Source: Propionibacteriaceae bacterium (lineage in GTDB: Bacteria > Actinomycetota > Actinomycetes > Propionibacteriales > Propionibacteriaceae). From it: a stretch of 64,000 nt of DNA. Position numbers and translations under genes: made by a program. The notes under the pieces are model-generated. The model had not been told where the DNA came from. It saw only the letters and a list, made by a program, of their open reading frames with translations, and ran no database searches. The DNA is taken from NCBI GenBank assembly GCA_031267645.1, contig JAIRYW010000008.1, positions 26,482 to 90,481 of the forward strand, written 5' to 3'. Of this stretch, positions 8,432-15,948 are shown one piece after another (the first letter of the stretch is position 1; each line of letters starts with the position of its first letter).

Positions 8432-10969
8432 CTAGCTGATTGCGACCGGGACGGAGACCATCTGGGCGACGGGTGTCCACAGGTCTACAGAAGTCTCCGG
8501 CGACTCGATGCTGACAACCAGCGAGTAGTCCACTCCGTTATCGCTTTGATCCAGCTTGGGACGGGTCTTCCACCATCCGGCGACGGGGTAGACAATGATG
8601 GCTCCCTTCTCGGACAACTCTCTCGCGGTCCCTTCCCAGATGTCGGTGTGGAGCGACCCCGGAGCCTGCTGTTGGTCGCTGCCGAAGAACCACCCTCGTT
8701 CAGTCTGCCGCGACGGCGGGGCCTTTCCGTCTTCTCGGGCTTGCCTGTTGATCCGCTTGCGGAAATTGACCAGCGTGTCCTCGGGGCGTTTCATGGCGAA
8801 TCGGAGGCCGTGGGAGGGATACACGTATCGCCCGCCCCATCCTCGGCTCGACGGGTTGGGCTCAACGAAGTAGGACAGTGTGACTCGCAGTCTTACCCTG
8901 GCCTCTTCTATCGCGGCCAGTTCGGCGATGGGCCACGGCAACCGGTGGAGGTTCATCTCGCGTGTCTTACCCTCGATCTTGTCGCCCTCGCGGGTGTACG
9001 GGCGAATTCGCGACTCGACGACGAGTGTCAGCGCGTCGGCAGCGCTGCGGCAGGCGCGGACCACATCGGGGACGCCCATGCCGTATCGGCGCAAGATGGA
9101 GGCGCGCCCGGTCTTACCCGCCGGGAACCGCGTTCTCATCAAGTCGGTCCACTCGGCGGAATGGACGATGAGGGCACGTATGGTCTCGGGTCGCATTGCC
9201 GGGTACGCGGCCTGGATGTCACCAGCGATGGCGGCGACGTGGGCAGCGGCCGCAGAGGTGTCGCCGCTCACGGTGAAGTAGCCGGTGCCTGGAGCGGTCA
9301 ACCGGGTCGTGAGGACGCCAAGGTTCTCGGGAGCGTCCACCGTCCGCCCATCAGGTGAGACAGCCCAGTTGCCGCCTTCAGCCACCACTTCTGGCTTGGA
9401 GGGCCACTTCTTGCGCTCGAAAACCACCGATGTCCGGCTCACGGGCGACAGCTCGCCTCTGGGAGCGATGGGTGAATATCCCAAGAAGCCGGGATTGGCC
9501 CGCGTCATGTCGTCCTTCGCGGTGAAGGCACCGACTGTGAGCGCGTTCCATGCTTGCGCGGGATCCTCCACCGGTTCCAGATCGCTTCGGTTCAGAGCGT
9601 CGTCTCCGGCGCGGATGTCACGGATATTGCCCACTGAAAGAACGAGGAGGCGCGGATGGGTTGGCTCGTCGCGATCCAGGTAGGTGAGGCCGGGCTTGCT
9701 GTCGTCAATGGCGCGTCCGTAGGCAAGCGCATCGACGGTGGTCGACCATGAGGTCGGTTTCCCGGCCTCGACCGCTGACACTCGGCCCGGTGTAGGGATC
9801 GGGGTTTGCGCAGTCACAGCCATCATGAAGACTCGCGGTCGGGTCGGCGCTTGTATCTCCGGGCGGTCAACTGCCTTGGCCGTGACCACGCCCCACAGTT
9901 CTTGGTCGTTGCCGCCCGTGTCGGGGATGAACTTGACCGACTCCAACCGATGGGCCAGCCGCACCGTGTGGGATCCAGAGACCGCCTCGTGGATATCCCC
10001 ATAGAGCGCAAGCCCAGCCATCTCAGTGCCGTGCCGGTGGATAGGGACCTTTCTCCAAGTCGGGTCCACCACATGCACATCCGAAGAGTCGAGGGAAGCC
10101 GCCAGCAGCGGATGGGCCTGTTGAACCCCACGGTCCAGAATGCAAACTGCGGGGGCGTCATCGGCTGCGGGCGTCGTTCTGGCGGTCAGGTCGTCAACCC
10201 ACTCTTTCTGTTCGAATGGGGTGAAGCCGAGCAAGTCGTTCGTGATGTCGTGTGGATGACGCAACTCAGCTATGTCGTCGCTGGAGGCGAACACTGCGGA
10301 CATCGCCTCCGGCGTGGATCGAACCAGGCCGACAGTCCGGTCGGTGAGACCGAGGAAATGGCTGCCGACGAGAAGGCCCTGATTGCGGGCAAGCGCGGTC
10401 ACCCGCTGTATTGGGCCGTCGCCTTTCCTCAGCCAGACTTCCCACCAGGCATCAACCCCATCTCCGGGGAACTCTTCATCGGAGTCGGTCCACAACTCTC
10501 GGATCGTCGCCCGCCGAATCGAACCGATGCCTTCGACCAGCTGCGCGTGTTTAGCTTTGTCTTTGTCGGGCAGAGCACTGGTGACATAGGCCTCCAGCCT
10601 ATTAAAGAACCATTGTTTTCGCTCATCGGGGATGAAGACGTTGGCTATCTGCACCAACTCGCCGTTGACGATCTCCCACTTCACGCCCAACAACTCAGCA
10701 GGTTCATTCTTGGTGTTGGCTTCCAGACTCTCCAACGCGAGTTGGAGGCCGGGGAAGGAGACGAACGAGACGCAATGAGTGCCTTCATCGTCTTCTCCGG
10801 TGGGCTCGAATGCGGACTCAAGCTCGGTCTTAAGGCGTCGCCCGTGGGCGGCTCGATCACCGGCGAATGGCCCGTGCGGAGTCCCGCCGCCACCGCCGGC
10901 GAGCGTGAAACCCTCAGTCTCGGTAAAACGCTCGGGAACCCGAATGTGTGGCTTGTCGCGCTCCGTCAT
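8432..10969 (-). CDS. ietS: Subtilase (S8) of an IetAS-type defense pair
   Basis: An 845-residue protein without a signal peptide, so intracellular. The S8 triad is present: Asp279 in CILDRGVQ, His313 in HRHGTEMAG, Ser572 in GDTSAAAAHVAA, plus the oxyanion Asn448 in LSVGN. The Ser motif carries DTS instead of GTS. About 270 N-terminal residues precede the catalytic core, and about 240 C-terminal residues follow with beta-rich character. The start lies two bases after the stop of the AAA ATPase gene, so translation is probably coupled. An AAA ATPase plus an intracellular subtilase is the composition of the IetAS anti-phage system. Assignment rests on gene pairing and motifs. Confidence 0.75.
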   Translation of the reverse strand: MTERDKPHIRVPERFTETEGFTLAGGGGGTPHGPFAGDRAAHGRRLKTELESAFEPTGEDDEGTHCVSFVSFPGLQLALESLEANTKNEPAELLGVKWEIVNGELVQIANVFIPDERKQWFFNRLEAYVTSALPDKDKAKHAQLVEGIGSIRRATIRELWTDSDEEFPGDGVDAWWEVWLRKGDGPIQRVTALARNQGLLVGSHFLGLTDRTVGLVRSTPEAMSAVFASSDDIAELRHPHDITNDLLGFTPFEQKEWVDDLTARTTPAADDAPAVCILDRGVQQAHPLLAASLDSSDVHVVDPTWRKVPIHRHGTEMAGLALYGDIHEAVSGSHTVRLAHRLESVKFIPDTGGNDQELWGVVTAKAVDRPEIQAPTRPRVFMMAVTAQTPIPTPGRVSAVEAGKPTSWSTTVDALAYGRAIDDSKPGLTYLDRDEPTHPRLLVLSVGNIRDIRAGDDALNRSDLEPVEDPAQAWNALTVGAFTAKDDMTRANPGFLGYSPIAPRGELSPVSRTSVVFERKKWPSKPEVVAEGGNWAVSPDGRTVDAPENLGVLTTRLTAPGTGYFTVSGDTSAAAAHVAAIAGDIQAAYPAMRPETIRALIVHSAEWTDLMRTRFPAGKTGRASILRRYGMGVPDVVRACRSAADALTLVVESRIRPYTREGDKIEGKTREMNLHRLPWPIAELAAIEEARVRLRVTLSYFVEPNPSSRGWGGRYVYPSHGLRFAMKRPEDTLVNFRKRINRQAREDGKAPPSRQTERGWFFGSDQQQAPGSLHTDIWEGTARELSEKGAIIVYPVAGWWKTRPKLDQSDNGVDYSLVVSIESPETSVDLWTPVAQMVSVPVAIS

Positions 10970-10971
10970 CG

Positions 10972-11970
10972 TCAGTCACCGCCTGAGCCCTCGCTCCGCT
11001 TGCGCGGACGCCCCTGGAGAGCGGCGACCAGCGAGTCCGTCACGATCCGGCTCTTCCTCGTCAGCACGGCGCGCTTGGCCGCGTTCTCTGCCGCCACGCA
11101 AATTTCCGCGTGGCTCAAGCCGACGGCGGCTTCCAGCACCCGTGGCCAACTGATACTGCTCAGGTTGAATCCGCTGAGCCGGTTCTGGACGACAGCCCTG
11201 GCCGCGTCCTCGTCTGGCAGCGGGAACCGGATCACCGAGTCGAATCGCCGGAACACAGCGGGGTCGAGGAGCCGGGGATGGTTCGTGGCCGCAAGGATGA
11301 TGCTGTCCGAGGCGTCGGACTCCAGGAACAGCAGGAACGAATTGAGCACCCGCCGTATCTCACCCACATCGTTGCTCATGCCACGGTCGCCAGCCAAAGC
11401 ATCCACCTCATCGAAAAGATAGACCCCCCTCGTCTCGGCGAGTTCATCGAACACGAGTCGCAGCTTAGCCGCCGTCTCGCCCATGAACTTGGTGATAAGC
11501 GCGTCGAACCGGATCACAAACAGCGGCAAACCAAGCTCGCCCGCGATCATGTGCGCCGTGAAGGTCTTGCCCGTCCCAGGAGGACCGATGAGCAGGACGC
11601 GGCGGCTCGGGGTGAGCCCATGGCGAGCCAGCATGTCTCGCTGGCGCTGTTCCAGCAACAGCGTCTCTATTGCGTCCCCGACCTCCGGGGCGAGCACCAG
11701 ATCCGATAGCCGCGCATCAGGGTAGGAAACGCTCAGAAGAGACGCCACATCGCCGCGCGGCAGCACCAACGGGGTGACGGGAGCTACCCTCGGGGTAACG
11801 GGGCTCTGGACCCTCACCTGATCCACCAGATCGCGCAGTTCCTGCGCGAACTTCGCTCGTCCCGCACGTGCTTCCTTGGCAGCGACCTGCATGGCGACCG
11901 AGTAGAACTGAGAGTCATCCCCTTCGGAGTGGCTCTGAACCAGAGCAAACACTTGGTCGCTAGAGACCAT
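10972..11970 (-). CDS. ietA: AAA+ ATPase of an IetAS-type defense pair
   Basis: A 332-residue single-module AAA+ ATPase: Walker A GPPGTGKT (129-136), Walker B VYLFDEVD (183-190), sensor-1 AATN (Asn230), Arg fingers in FRRFD (241-242), then a helical lid. About 95 residues with helical, charged character precede the module and may contact a substrate or the protease. It has an excellent ribosome site and is followed after two bases by the subtilase gene. In such pairs the ATPase is thought to sense infection or control the protease; the trigger is unknown. It resembles FtsH/Vps4-type AAA cores but lacks any membrane segment. Confidence 0.8.
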   Translation of the reverse strand: MVSSDQVFALVQSHSEGDDSQFYSVAMQVAAKEARAGRAKFAQELRDLVDQVRVQSPVTPRVAPVTPLVLPRGDVASLLSVSYPDARLSDLVLAPEVGDAIETLLLEQRQRDMLARHGLTPSRRVLLIGPPGTGKTFTAHMIAGELGLPLFVIRFDALITKFMGETAAKLRLVFDELAETRGVYLFDEVDALAGDRGMSNDVGEIRRVLNSFLLFLESDASDSIILAATNHPRLLDPAVFRRFDSVIRFPLPDEDAARAVVQNRLSGFNLSSISWPRVLEAAVGLSHAEICVAAENAAKRAVLTRKSRIVTDSLVAALQGRPRKRSEGSGGD

Positions 11971-11976
11971 AAGGAA

Positions 11977-11984
11977 TCACCTCC
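11977..11984 (-). promoter_or_regulatory. Ribosome binding site of the AAA ATPase
   Basis: GGAGGTGA lies 6 bases before ATG at 11970, an almost full complement to the 16S 3' end. It fixes the start and suggests strong translation. Confidence 0.8.
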
Positions 11985-12156
11985 GTACTGAATCGTCACC
12001 CGACAGCCCGACGGTCGTCATACTAGCCAGGCGGTCTGCCATTCTCTTCGGACCGCCGTACTGCGCGTCGCCTCCAGACGCGCGTCCATTCTTTCATGAT
12101 CCGATGGCCCCGTCCGATACTTCGCCCGTCGGAGGTCTCACATGCTAACTCGCAGT

Positions 12157-12490
12157 TCACACAGACGCCGATGGTGACGATGGTGGCGAACTCGCGATAC
12201 CAGCACTCGGCGCGGGTGGCTTCACAGCCATCCTGTTGCCGAGCATGCCCAACACGTCGAGCGCTCGATTGCGTACCGCACGGATGAGGCGTGCCTTGGC
12301 GTTACGGACAACCGGCCTATGCATGGGAGACTCGACTGCCTGCTGCACGGCGTCATCGACCAAATCGGGACAGCCCATAGCCCATCGGGCGCAACACGCC
12401 ACGGGTGCCCTTCCACATCGGGGATCGGCGCAACTTGTACCACGCGGCTCAGTCGGGGAGCCCGGCTGTCATCGCCGACCACCGTCCCGC
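12157..12490 (-). pseudogene. Possible tyrosine-integrase remnant, frameshifted
   Basis: On the minus strand one frame reads VESLRELSGTVVGDDSRAPR, then LSRVVQVAPIPDVEGHPWRV. Past about 12390 the coding character continues in another frame (DLVDDAVQQAVESPMHRPVV, ALDVLGMLGNR). The VVQVAPIP...GxPWRV stretch resembles the N-terminal region of actinobacterial tyrosine recombinases, which would suit a site next to a tRNA. No catalytic Arg/His/Tyr region is present. The rest of the gap 11985-12744 has no supported gene. Confidence 0.3.
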
Positions 12491-12521
12491 TCAGTTCCCG
12501 TAATGACTCCACCAAGGTAAA

Positions 12522-12699
12522 GGGGTCCGGGGGGCTTGGCTTCAGAAAATAAAGGAAACCCCAACCAAACCCGCCACCGCCGACGACGACCCGACCACAA
12601 CCCCACACCAAAGACCCGGCCACAGCCCCACCGCACCACCGGACCCAAACCCAACCACAACAGGGGGGCCGGGGGCTTGGCCCCCGGGGAATAAGGAAA
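12522..12699. repeat. T-free 126-base tract flanked by similar direct repeats
   Basis: Between 12551 and 12676 the plus strand contains no T; it is nearly pure A and C with some G. It is flanked by two related segments, 12522-12557 and 12664-12699, each with GGGGGCTTGGC and AATAA(A)GGAAA. The right copy also forms a 7-bp hairpin (CCGGGGG/CCCCCGG). The minus strand is G/T-rich with several GGG runs. No gene is supported. Confidence 0.6.
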
Positions 12700-12709
12700 G
12701 GCCGAACCA

Positions 12710-12728
12710 TGCTCGTCCGAGACGAGCA
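12710..12728 (-). terminator. Hairpin downstream of tRNA-Phe
   Basis: An 8-bp perfect stem (TGCTCGTC and its complement) with a 3-base loop lies 17 bases past the 3' end of tRNA-Phe in its direction of transcription. It is a likely terminator. Confidence 0.45.
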
Positions 12729-12744
12729 CAGTCCACCCTTCGGG

Positions 12745-12818
12745 TGGCCAGGGCCGGGGTCGAACCGGCGACCTCATCCTTTTCAGGGATGCGCTACTAC
12801 CTACTGAGCTACCTGGCC
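12745..12818 (-). tRNA. tRNA-Phe (GAA)
   Basis: The minus strand folds into a full cloverleaf: acceptor GGCCAGG/CCTGGCC, D-arm AGCTCAGTAGGTAGTAGC, anticodon stem CATCC/GGATG with loop CTGAAAA (anticodon GAA), and T-arm GGTTCGACCC. The terminal CCA is not fully encoded. Its 3' end faces the accessory island, the usual side for integration of tRNA-associated elements. Confidence 0.95.
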
Positions 12819-12832
12819 CGAGTCAATCTCGG

Positions 12833-12906
12833 CGACCCCGACGGGACTTGAACCCGCGACCTTCGGCGTGACAGGCCGACGCGCTAACCAACTGCGCTAC
12901 GGGGCC
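12833..12906 (-). tRNA. tRNA-Asp (GTC)
   Basis: A full cloverleaf on the minus strand: acceptor GGCCCCG/CGGGGTC, anticodon stem TCGGC/GCCGA with loop CTGTCAC (anticodon GTC), and T-arm GGGTTCAAGTCCC. Discriminator G. Fourteen bases separate it from tRNA-Phe, so the two are probably co-transcribed. Confidence 0.95.
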
Positions 12907-13037
12907 CTAGGCTCTAGGGCCTGTGGCTGGCGAACCAGCCCGATGAACTATATCCCAGCGCGCGGCTGAGGGCCAGTTCCAAGACCGGGCCGGTGGGAGG
13001 GGCCGAAAGCCCGGCCCGAGCCCACTGACCCGCCTCG

Positions 13038-13110
13038 CATCCCCAACGGGATTCGAACCCGTGCTGCCGCCGTGAAAGGGCGGTGTCCTAGGCCCCTAGA
13101 CGATGGGGAC
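13038..13110 (-). tRNA. tRNA-Glu (TTC)
   Basis: A full cloverleaf on the minus strand: acceptor GTCCCCA/TGGGGAT, anticodon stem CCGCC/GGCGG with loop CTTTCAC (anticodon TTC), and T-arm GGGTTCGAATCCC. Discriminator G. It is the first of three tRNAs in the transcription direction. Confidence 0.95.
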
Positions 13111-13295
13111 ATGCGCCGGAAAGCGTCCGGCCAGTCTACGGCATCGGGCCGGCCCCGTCACGACGGCGATGCTGGGCCCAGTCGCCTCGCCGGTCCAACC
13201 GGAGTCCGGGGGCGGAGACCGTCTGCGGCGACGGAAGACCCCGGGACGGGGAGACGGGACTGGGCCAGACGGAACGGGGTCGGGCGATGGAAGAC

Positions 13296-14402
13296 TCAGC
13301 GCGCCTTGGGACCGGCCACGTAGGCGGCGTCCCAGCGTCGGATCTCGTCGAAGAAGCGGAGACGGACCGGTTCGGCCGACAGGGCGATGTCGTGCAGCCC
13401 GCCCTCGATCCGGACCAGGGTGACGTGCCAGCCCAGTTTGGAGGCGCGGGGCGCCACCAGATCGACGTCGAGCACGATGTCGGTGCGTTTGACGTCCTCG
13501 TCCTCGAATTGTTTGGGATCCGAGCTGCGGGCGGACAGGGCCATCAGGATCGGCACGTCGATGTCGAGGCCCTCGCCGACCCGGTCTTGGGCCCGCACCA
13601 CGGCGGCCAGCCAGCCGGGGCGGAGCGGGTTGCTGGACGGCTTCTTCAGGGCCAGGTCGAAGCTCCACTCGCCGCCGAAGGCTTGGTGCAGGGAGCGGAT
13701 GTAGATGTCGGACTCGGCCTTGGGCATCTCCACGGTGGGGGCCTTGGAGGACAGTCCTTTGACGATGGGTGGCGTCAACAAGCGGGTCAGGAAGGAGCCT
13801 TGGAGGTCGATCCAGGGCGAGTTCAGGACCAGTCCGACTAGTTGGCCGGGCCGGGCGTCGGCCCACAGGGCGCTGGTCAGACCGCCGGTCGAATGTCCGC
13901 TCAGGACGACCTGAGCGTGAGTCTGTTTGATCAACTCGACGGCGGCGTCGATCTCGTCGAAGTAGGCCGTGATGGAGTCGGTGTAGCCGGGCAGCTCGCC
14001 CTCTTGCAGGCTACGGCCGTAACGGTGCAGGTCGATGGCGTAGAAGTCGTAGCCCAGGTCTTGCCAGACTCGCGCCAGATGGTCCTCGAAGAAGTACTCG
14101 TTCCAGCCGTGGATGTGCAGGACGGCGCGGTGGGACTGATCCGGACGGGCCCGGACCAGGGTGGCTTGGAGATGTCCCTCGCCCTCCTCCGGCAGATGGG
14201 GGCGGTGGGTCATGTGCCAGACCCTGGTCTCGTACCCCTCCAGGTAGACGTCGGGGGACCATTGGTCGTCCCAGCAGGGTGGTTGGGTCTCGGCGGCGGG
14301 CGGCTCGGGAGCTCCGACCTCCTCGCGGGAACCAGGCAGGACGGAACGCCACTTGCTGATTAGATCGACTGCCTTATGGGATAGGCCGCGGGTCGTCGTC
14401 AT
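13296..14402 (-). CDS. Alpha/beta hydrolase (serine aminopeptidase S33 / lysophospholipase-like)
   Basis: A 368-residue cytosolic hydrolase. The oxyanion region HIHGWNEYFFE (about 96-106) precedes the nucleophile elbow GHSTGG with Ser171. A late GGLHD supplies the probable catalytic His, and an Asp lies in the loop before it. The arrangement fits the S33/monoacylglycerol-lipase-like group, which cleaves lipid esters or small esters. The chosen start overlaps the DUF3073 gene by 29 bases, so the true start could be slightly downstream. Confidence 0.8.
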   Translation of the reverse strand: MTTTRGLSHKAVDLISKWRSVLPGSREEVGAPEPPAAETQPPCWDDQWSPDVYLEGYETRVWHMTHRPHLPEEGEGHLQATLVRARPDQSHRAVLHIHGWNEYFFEDHLARVWQDLGYDFYAIDLHRYGRSLQEGELPGYTDSITAYFDEIDAAVELIKQTHAQVVLSGHSTGGLTSALWADARPGQLVGLVLNSPWIDLQGSFLTRLLTPPIVKGLSSKAPTVEMPKAESDIYIRSLHQAFGGEWSFDLALKKPSSNPLRPGWLAAVVRAQDRVGEGLDIDVPILMALSARSSDPKQFEDEDVKRTDIVLDVDLVAPRASKLGWHVTLVRIEGGLHDIALSAEPVRLRFFDEIRRWDAAYVAGPKAR

Positions 14403-14616
14403 CTTCCGCCTCCAACTCGTCGGAGAGATCGCCAGCCTCGTCCACCTCTTCGCCCAGATAGGCCTCGGCCAGGTCGGCGTAAGCCGACGGGATGTCGTCT
14501 AGCTCGGAGGAACCACGCAGCTCAGCCTGCAAGGATGCGAAATCGGTTGAGACTGACCTGTACTTCAACTCACGAGCGACTCTAGTCTGCTTCGCTTTCG
14601 CTCGGCCGCGCCCCAT
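14374..14616 (-). CDS. DUF3073 family protein
   Basis: An 80-residue protein starting MGRGRAKAKQTRVARELKYRS, the hallmark of DUF3073. A middle helical part and a very acidic tail (ELEAEDDDD) follow. DUF3073 is typical of actinobacteria and its function is unknown; the basic head and acidic tail could suit nucleic-acid or protein contact. It has a GAGGGGG ribosome site, and its 3' end overlaps the start of the hydrolase gene. Confidence 0.9.
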   Translation of the reverse strand: MGRGRAKAKQTRVARELKYRSVSTDFASLQAELRGSSELDDIPSAYADLAEAYLGEEVDEAGDLSDELEAEDDDDPRPIP

Positions 14617-14775
14617 AGGGTCAGCCCCCTCGCTGCTCGTAGCCGGCGGTGGACCGCGGCGTTCAATGGATGAGATCTGTCGTGGCCCCAAGATTACCGG
14701 AGCCGGTCATATGCTCCAAAAGGCGCCACCGCCACGGACGGACCGGAGCCGACCGGCGGCGGAGGGCCGGGCGGG

Positions 14776-15840
14776 TCAGGCCGTCGGGTGGCGGCCGACC
14801 AGCTCGACCGTCCCGCCGTCGGCCTCGGCGGCGGCCTCGACCTGGCCGGCCGGCCAGCTGACGACGCCGTGCTCGGACAGGACGCGCTGGACCGGGTCCA
14901 GGGCGGCCTGAGGCAGGACGGCGACCATGCCCACGCCCATGTTGAGGGCGGCTTCGAGGTCGGGCTGGGAGACCCGACCGACTTGGCGCACCAATTCGAA
15001 GATGGCTGGCGGCGTCCAGGTCGGCCGTTCGACGGTGGCTTTGAGGTGGCGGGGCAGGACGCGAGCCAAGTTGCCGGCCAGACCGCCGCCGGTGATGTGG
15101 CTGAGGGCATGGATCTCGGCGGCGGCCAGGACGGCCAGCAGGGGCCGGGCGTACAGCCGGGTCGGAGTCAACAGCTCCTGGCCCAGGCTGCGCCCCAGCT
15201 CGGGCACCTGGCGCTCCAATTTCCAGCCGGCCTGTTCCAACAGGACGTGACGGACCAGGGAGTAGCCGTTGGAGTGCAGCCCGGAGGAGGCCAGGGCCAG
15301 GACGACGTCGCCGGCCACCACCCTGGCTGGGCCCAACATGGCGTCGGCCTCGACCACCCCGGTGGTGGCGCCGGCCAGGTCGAACTCGTCCGGACCCATC
15401 AGGCCGGGGTGCTCGGCCGTCTCGCCGCCCAGCAGGGCCGCGCCGGCCTCGGCGCAAGCGGCGGCCACGCCGGAGACGATGGCGGCCACCCGTTCGGGGA
15501 CCACCCGGCCGCAGGCGATGTAGTCGGTCACGAAGAGCGGCTCGGCTCCGACCACGACCAGGTCGTCGACCAGCATGCCGACCAGGTCGTAGCCGATGGT
15601 GTGGTGGAGGTCGAGGGCGGCGGCGATGGCGACCTTGGTGCCGACGCCGTCGGTCGAGGTGGCCAGCACCGGGCGCCGGTACGACCGCAGGGCGGAGGCG
15701 TCGAAGAGGCCGGCGAAGCCGCCCAGGCCGCCCATCACCTCGGGCCGGCGGCTGGCGGCGACGGACTGGCGCATCAATTCGACGGCGCGGTCGCCGGCGG
15801 CGATGTCGACTCCGGCCCGGGCGTAGGCGGACTGGCTCAC
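14776..15840 (-). CDS. purM: Phosphoribosylformylglycinamidine cyclo-ligase
   Basis: Catalyses ATP-dependent ring closure of FGAM to AIR, step 5 of IMP synthesis. The 354-residue protein shows TDGVGTK (substrate/ATP region), LLGGETAEHPG, and ASSGLHSNGYSLVR, all diagnostic of PurM. GTG start after AAGGAGA. It follows purF after about 108 bases in the same direction, so the two may be co-transcribed. Length is normal for bacteria. Confidence 0.97.
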   Translation of the reverse strand: MSQSAYARAGVDIAAGDRAVELMRQSVAASRRPEVMGGLGGFAGLFDASALRSYRRPVLATSTDGVGTKVAIAAALDLHHTIGYDLVGMLVDDLVVVGAEPLFVTDYIACGRVVPERVAAIVSGVAAACAEAGAALLGGETAEHPGLMGPDEFDLAGATTGVVEADAMLGPARVVAGDVVLALASSGLHSNGYSLVRHVLLEQAGWKLERQVPELGRSLGQELLTPTRLYARPLLAVLAAAEIHALSHITGGGLAGNLARVLPRHLKATVERPTWTPPAIFELVRQVGRVSQPDLEAALNMGVGMVAVLPQAALDPVQRVLSEHGVVSWPAGQVEAAAEADGGTVELVGRHPTA

Positions 15841-15948
15841 GAGCGGTCTCCTTCAGTCACGGCGCCCGACCCGGAGGGCCGGCGCTGATCGATCATGTTC
15901 CGGCGGCGGTCTAGGCCGGCCCTCTCGGCGGCGGCGGTCGGCGGCACG

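Noticed and set aside
14617..14775. A possible purine riboswitch or PUR box near the pur genes
   Set aside because: I found no purine riboswitch fold or repeated PUR-box pattern upstream of the pur genes; several lack any leader at all.
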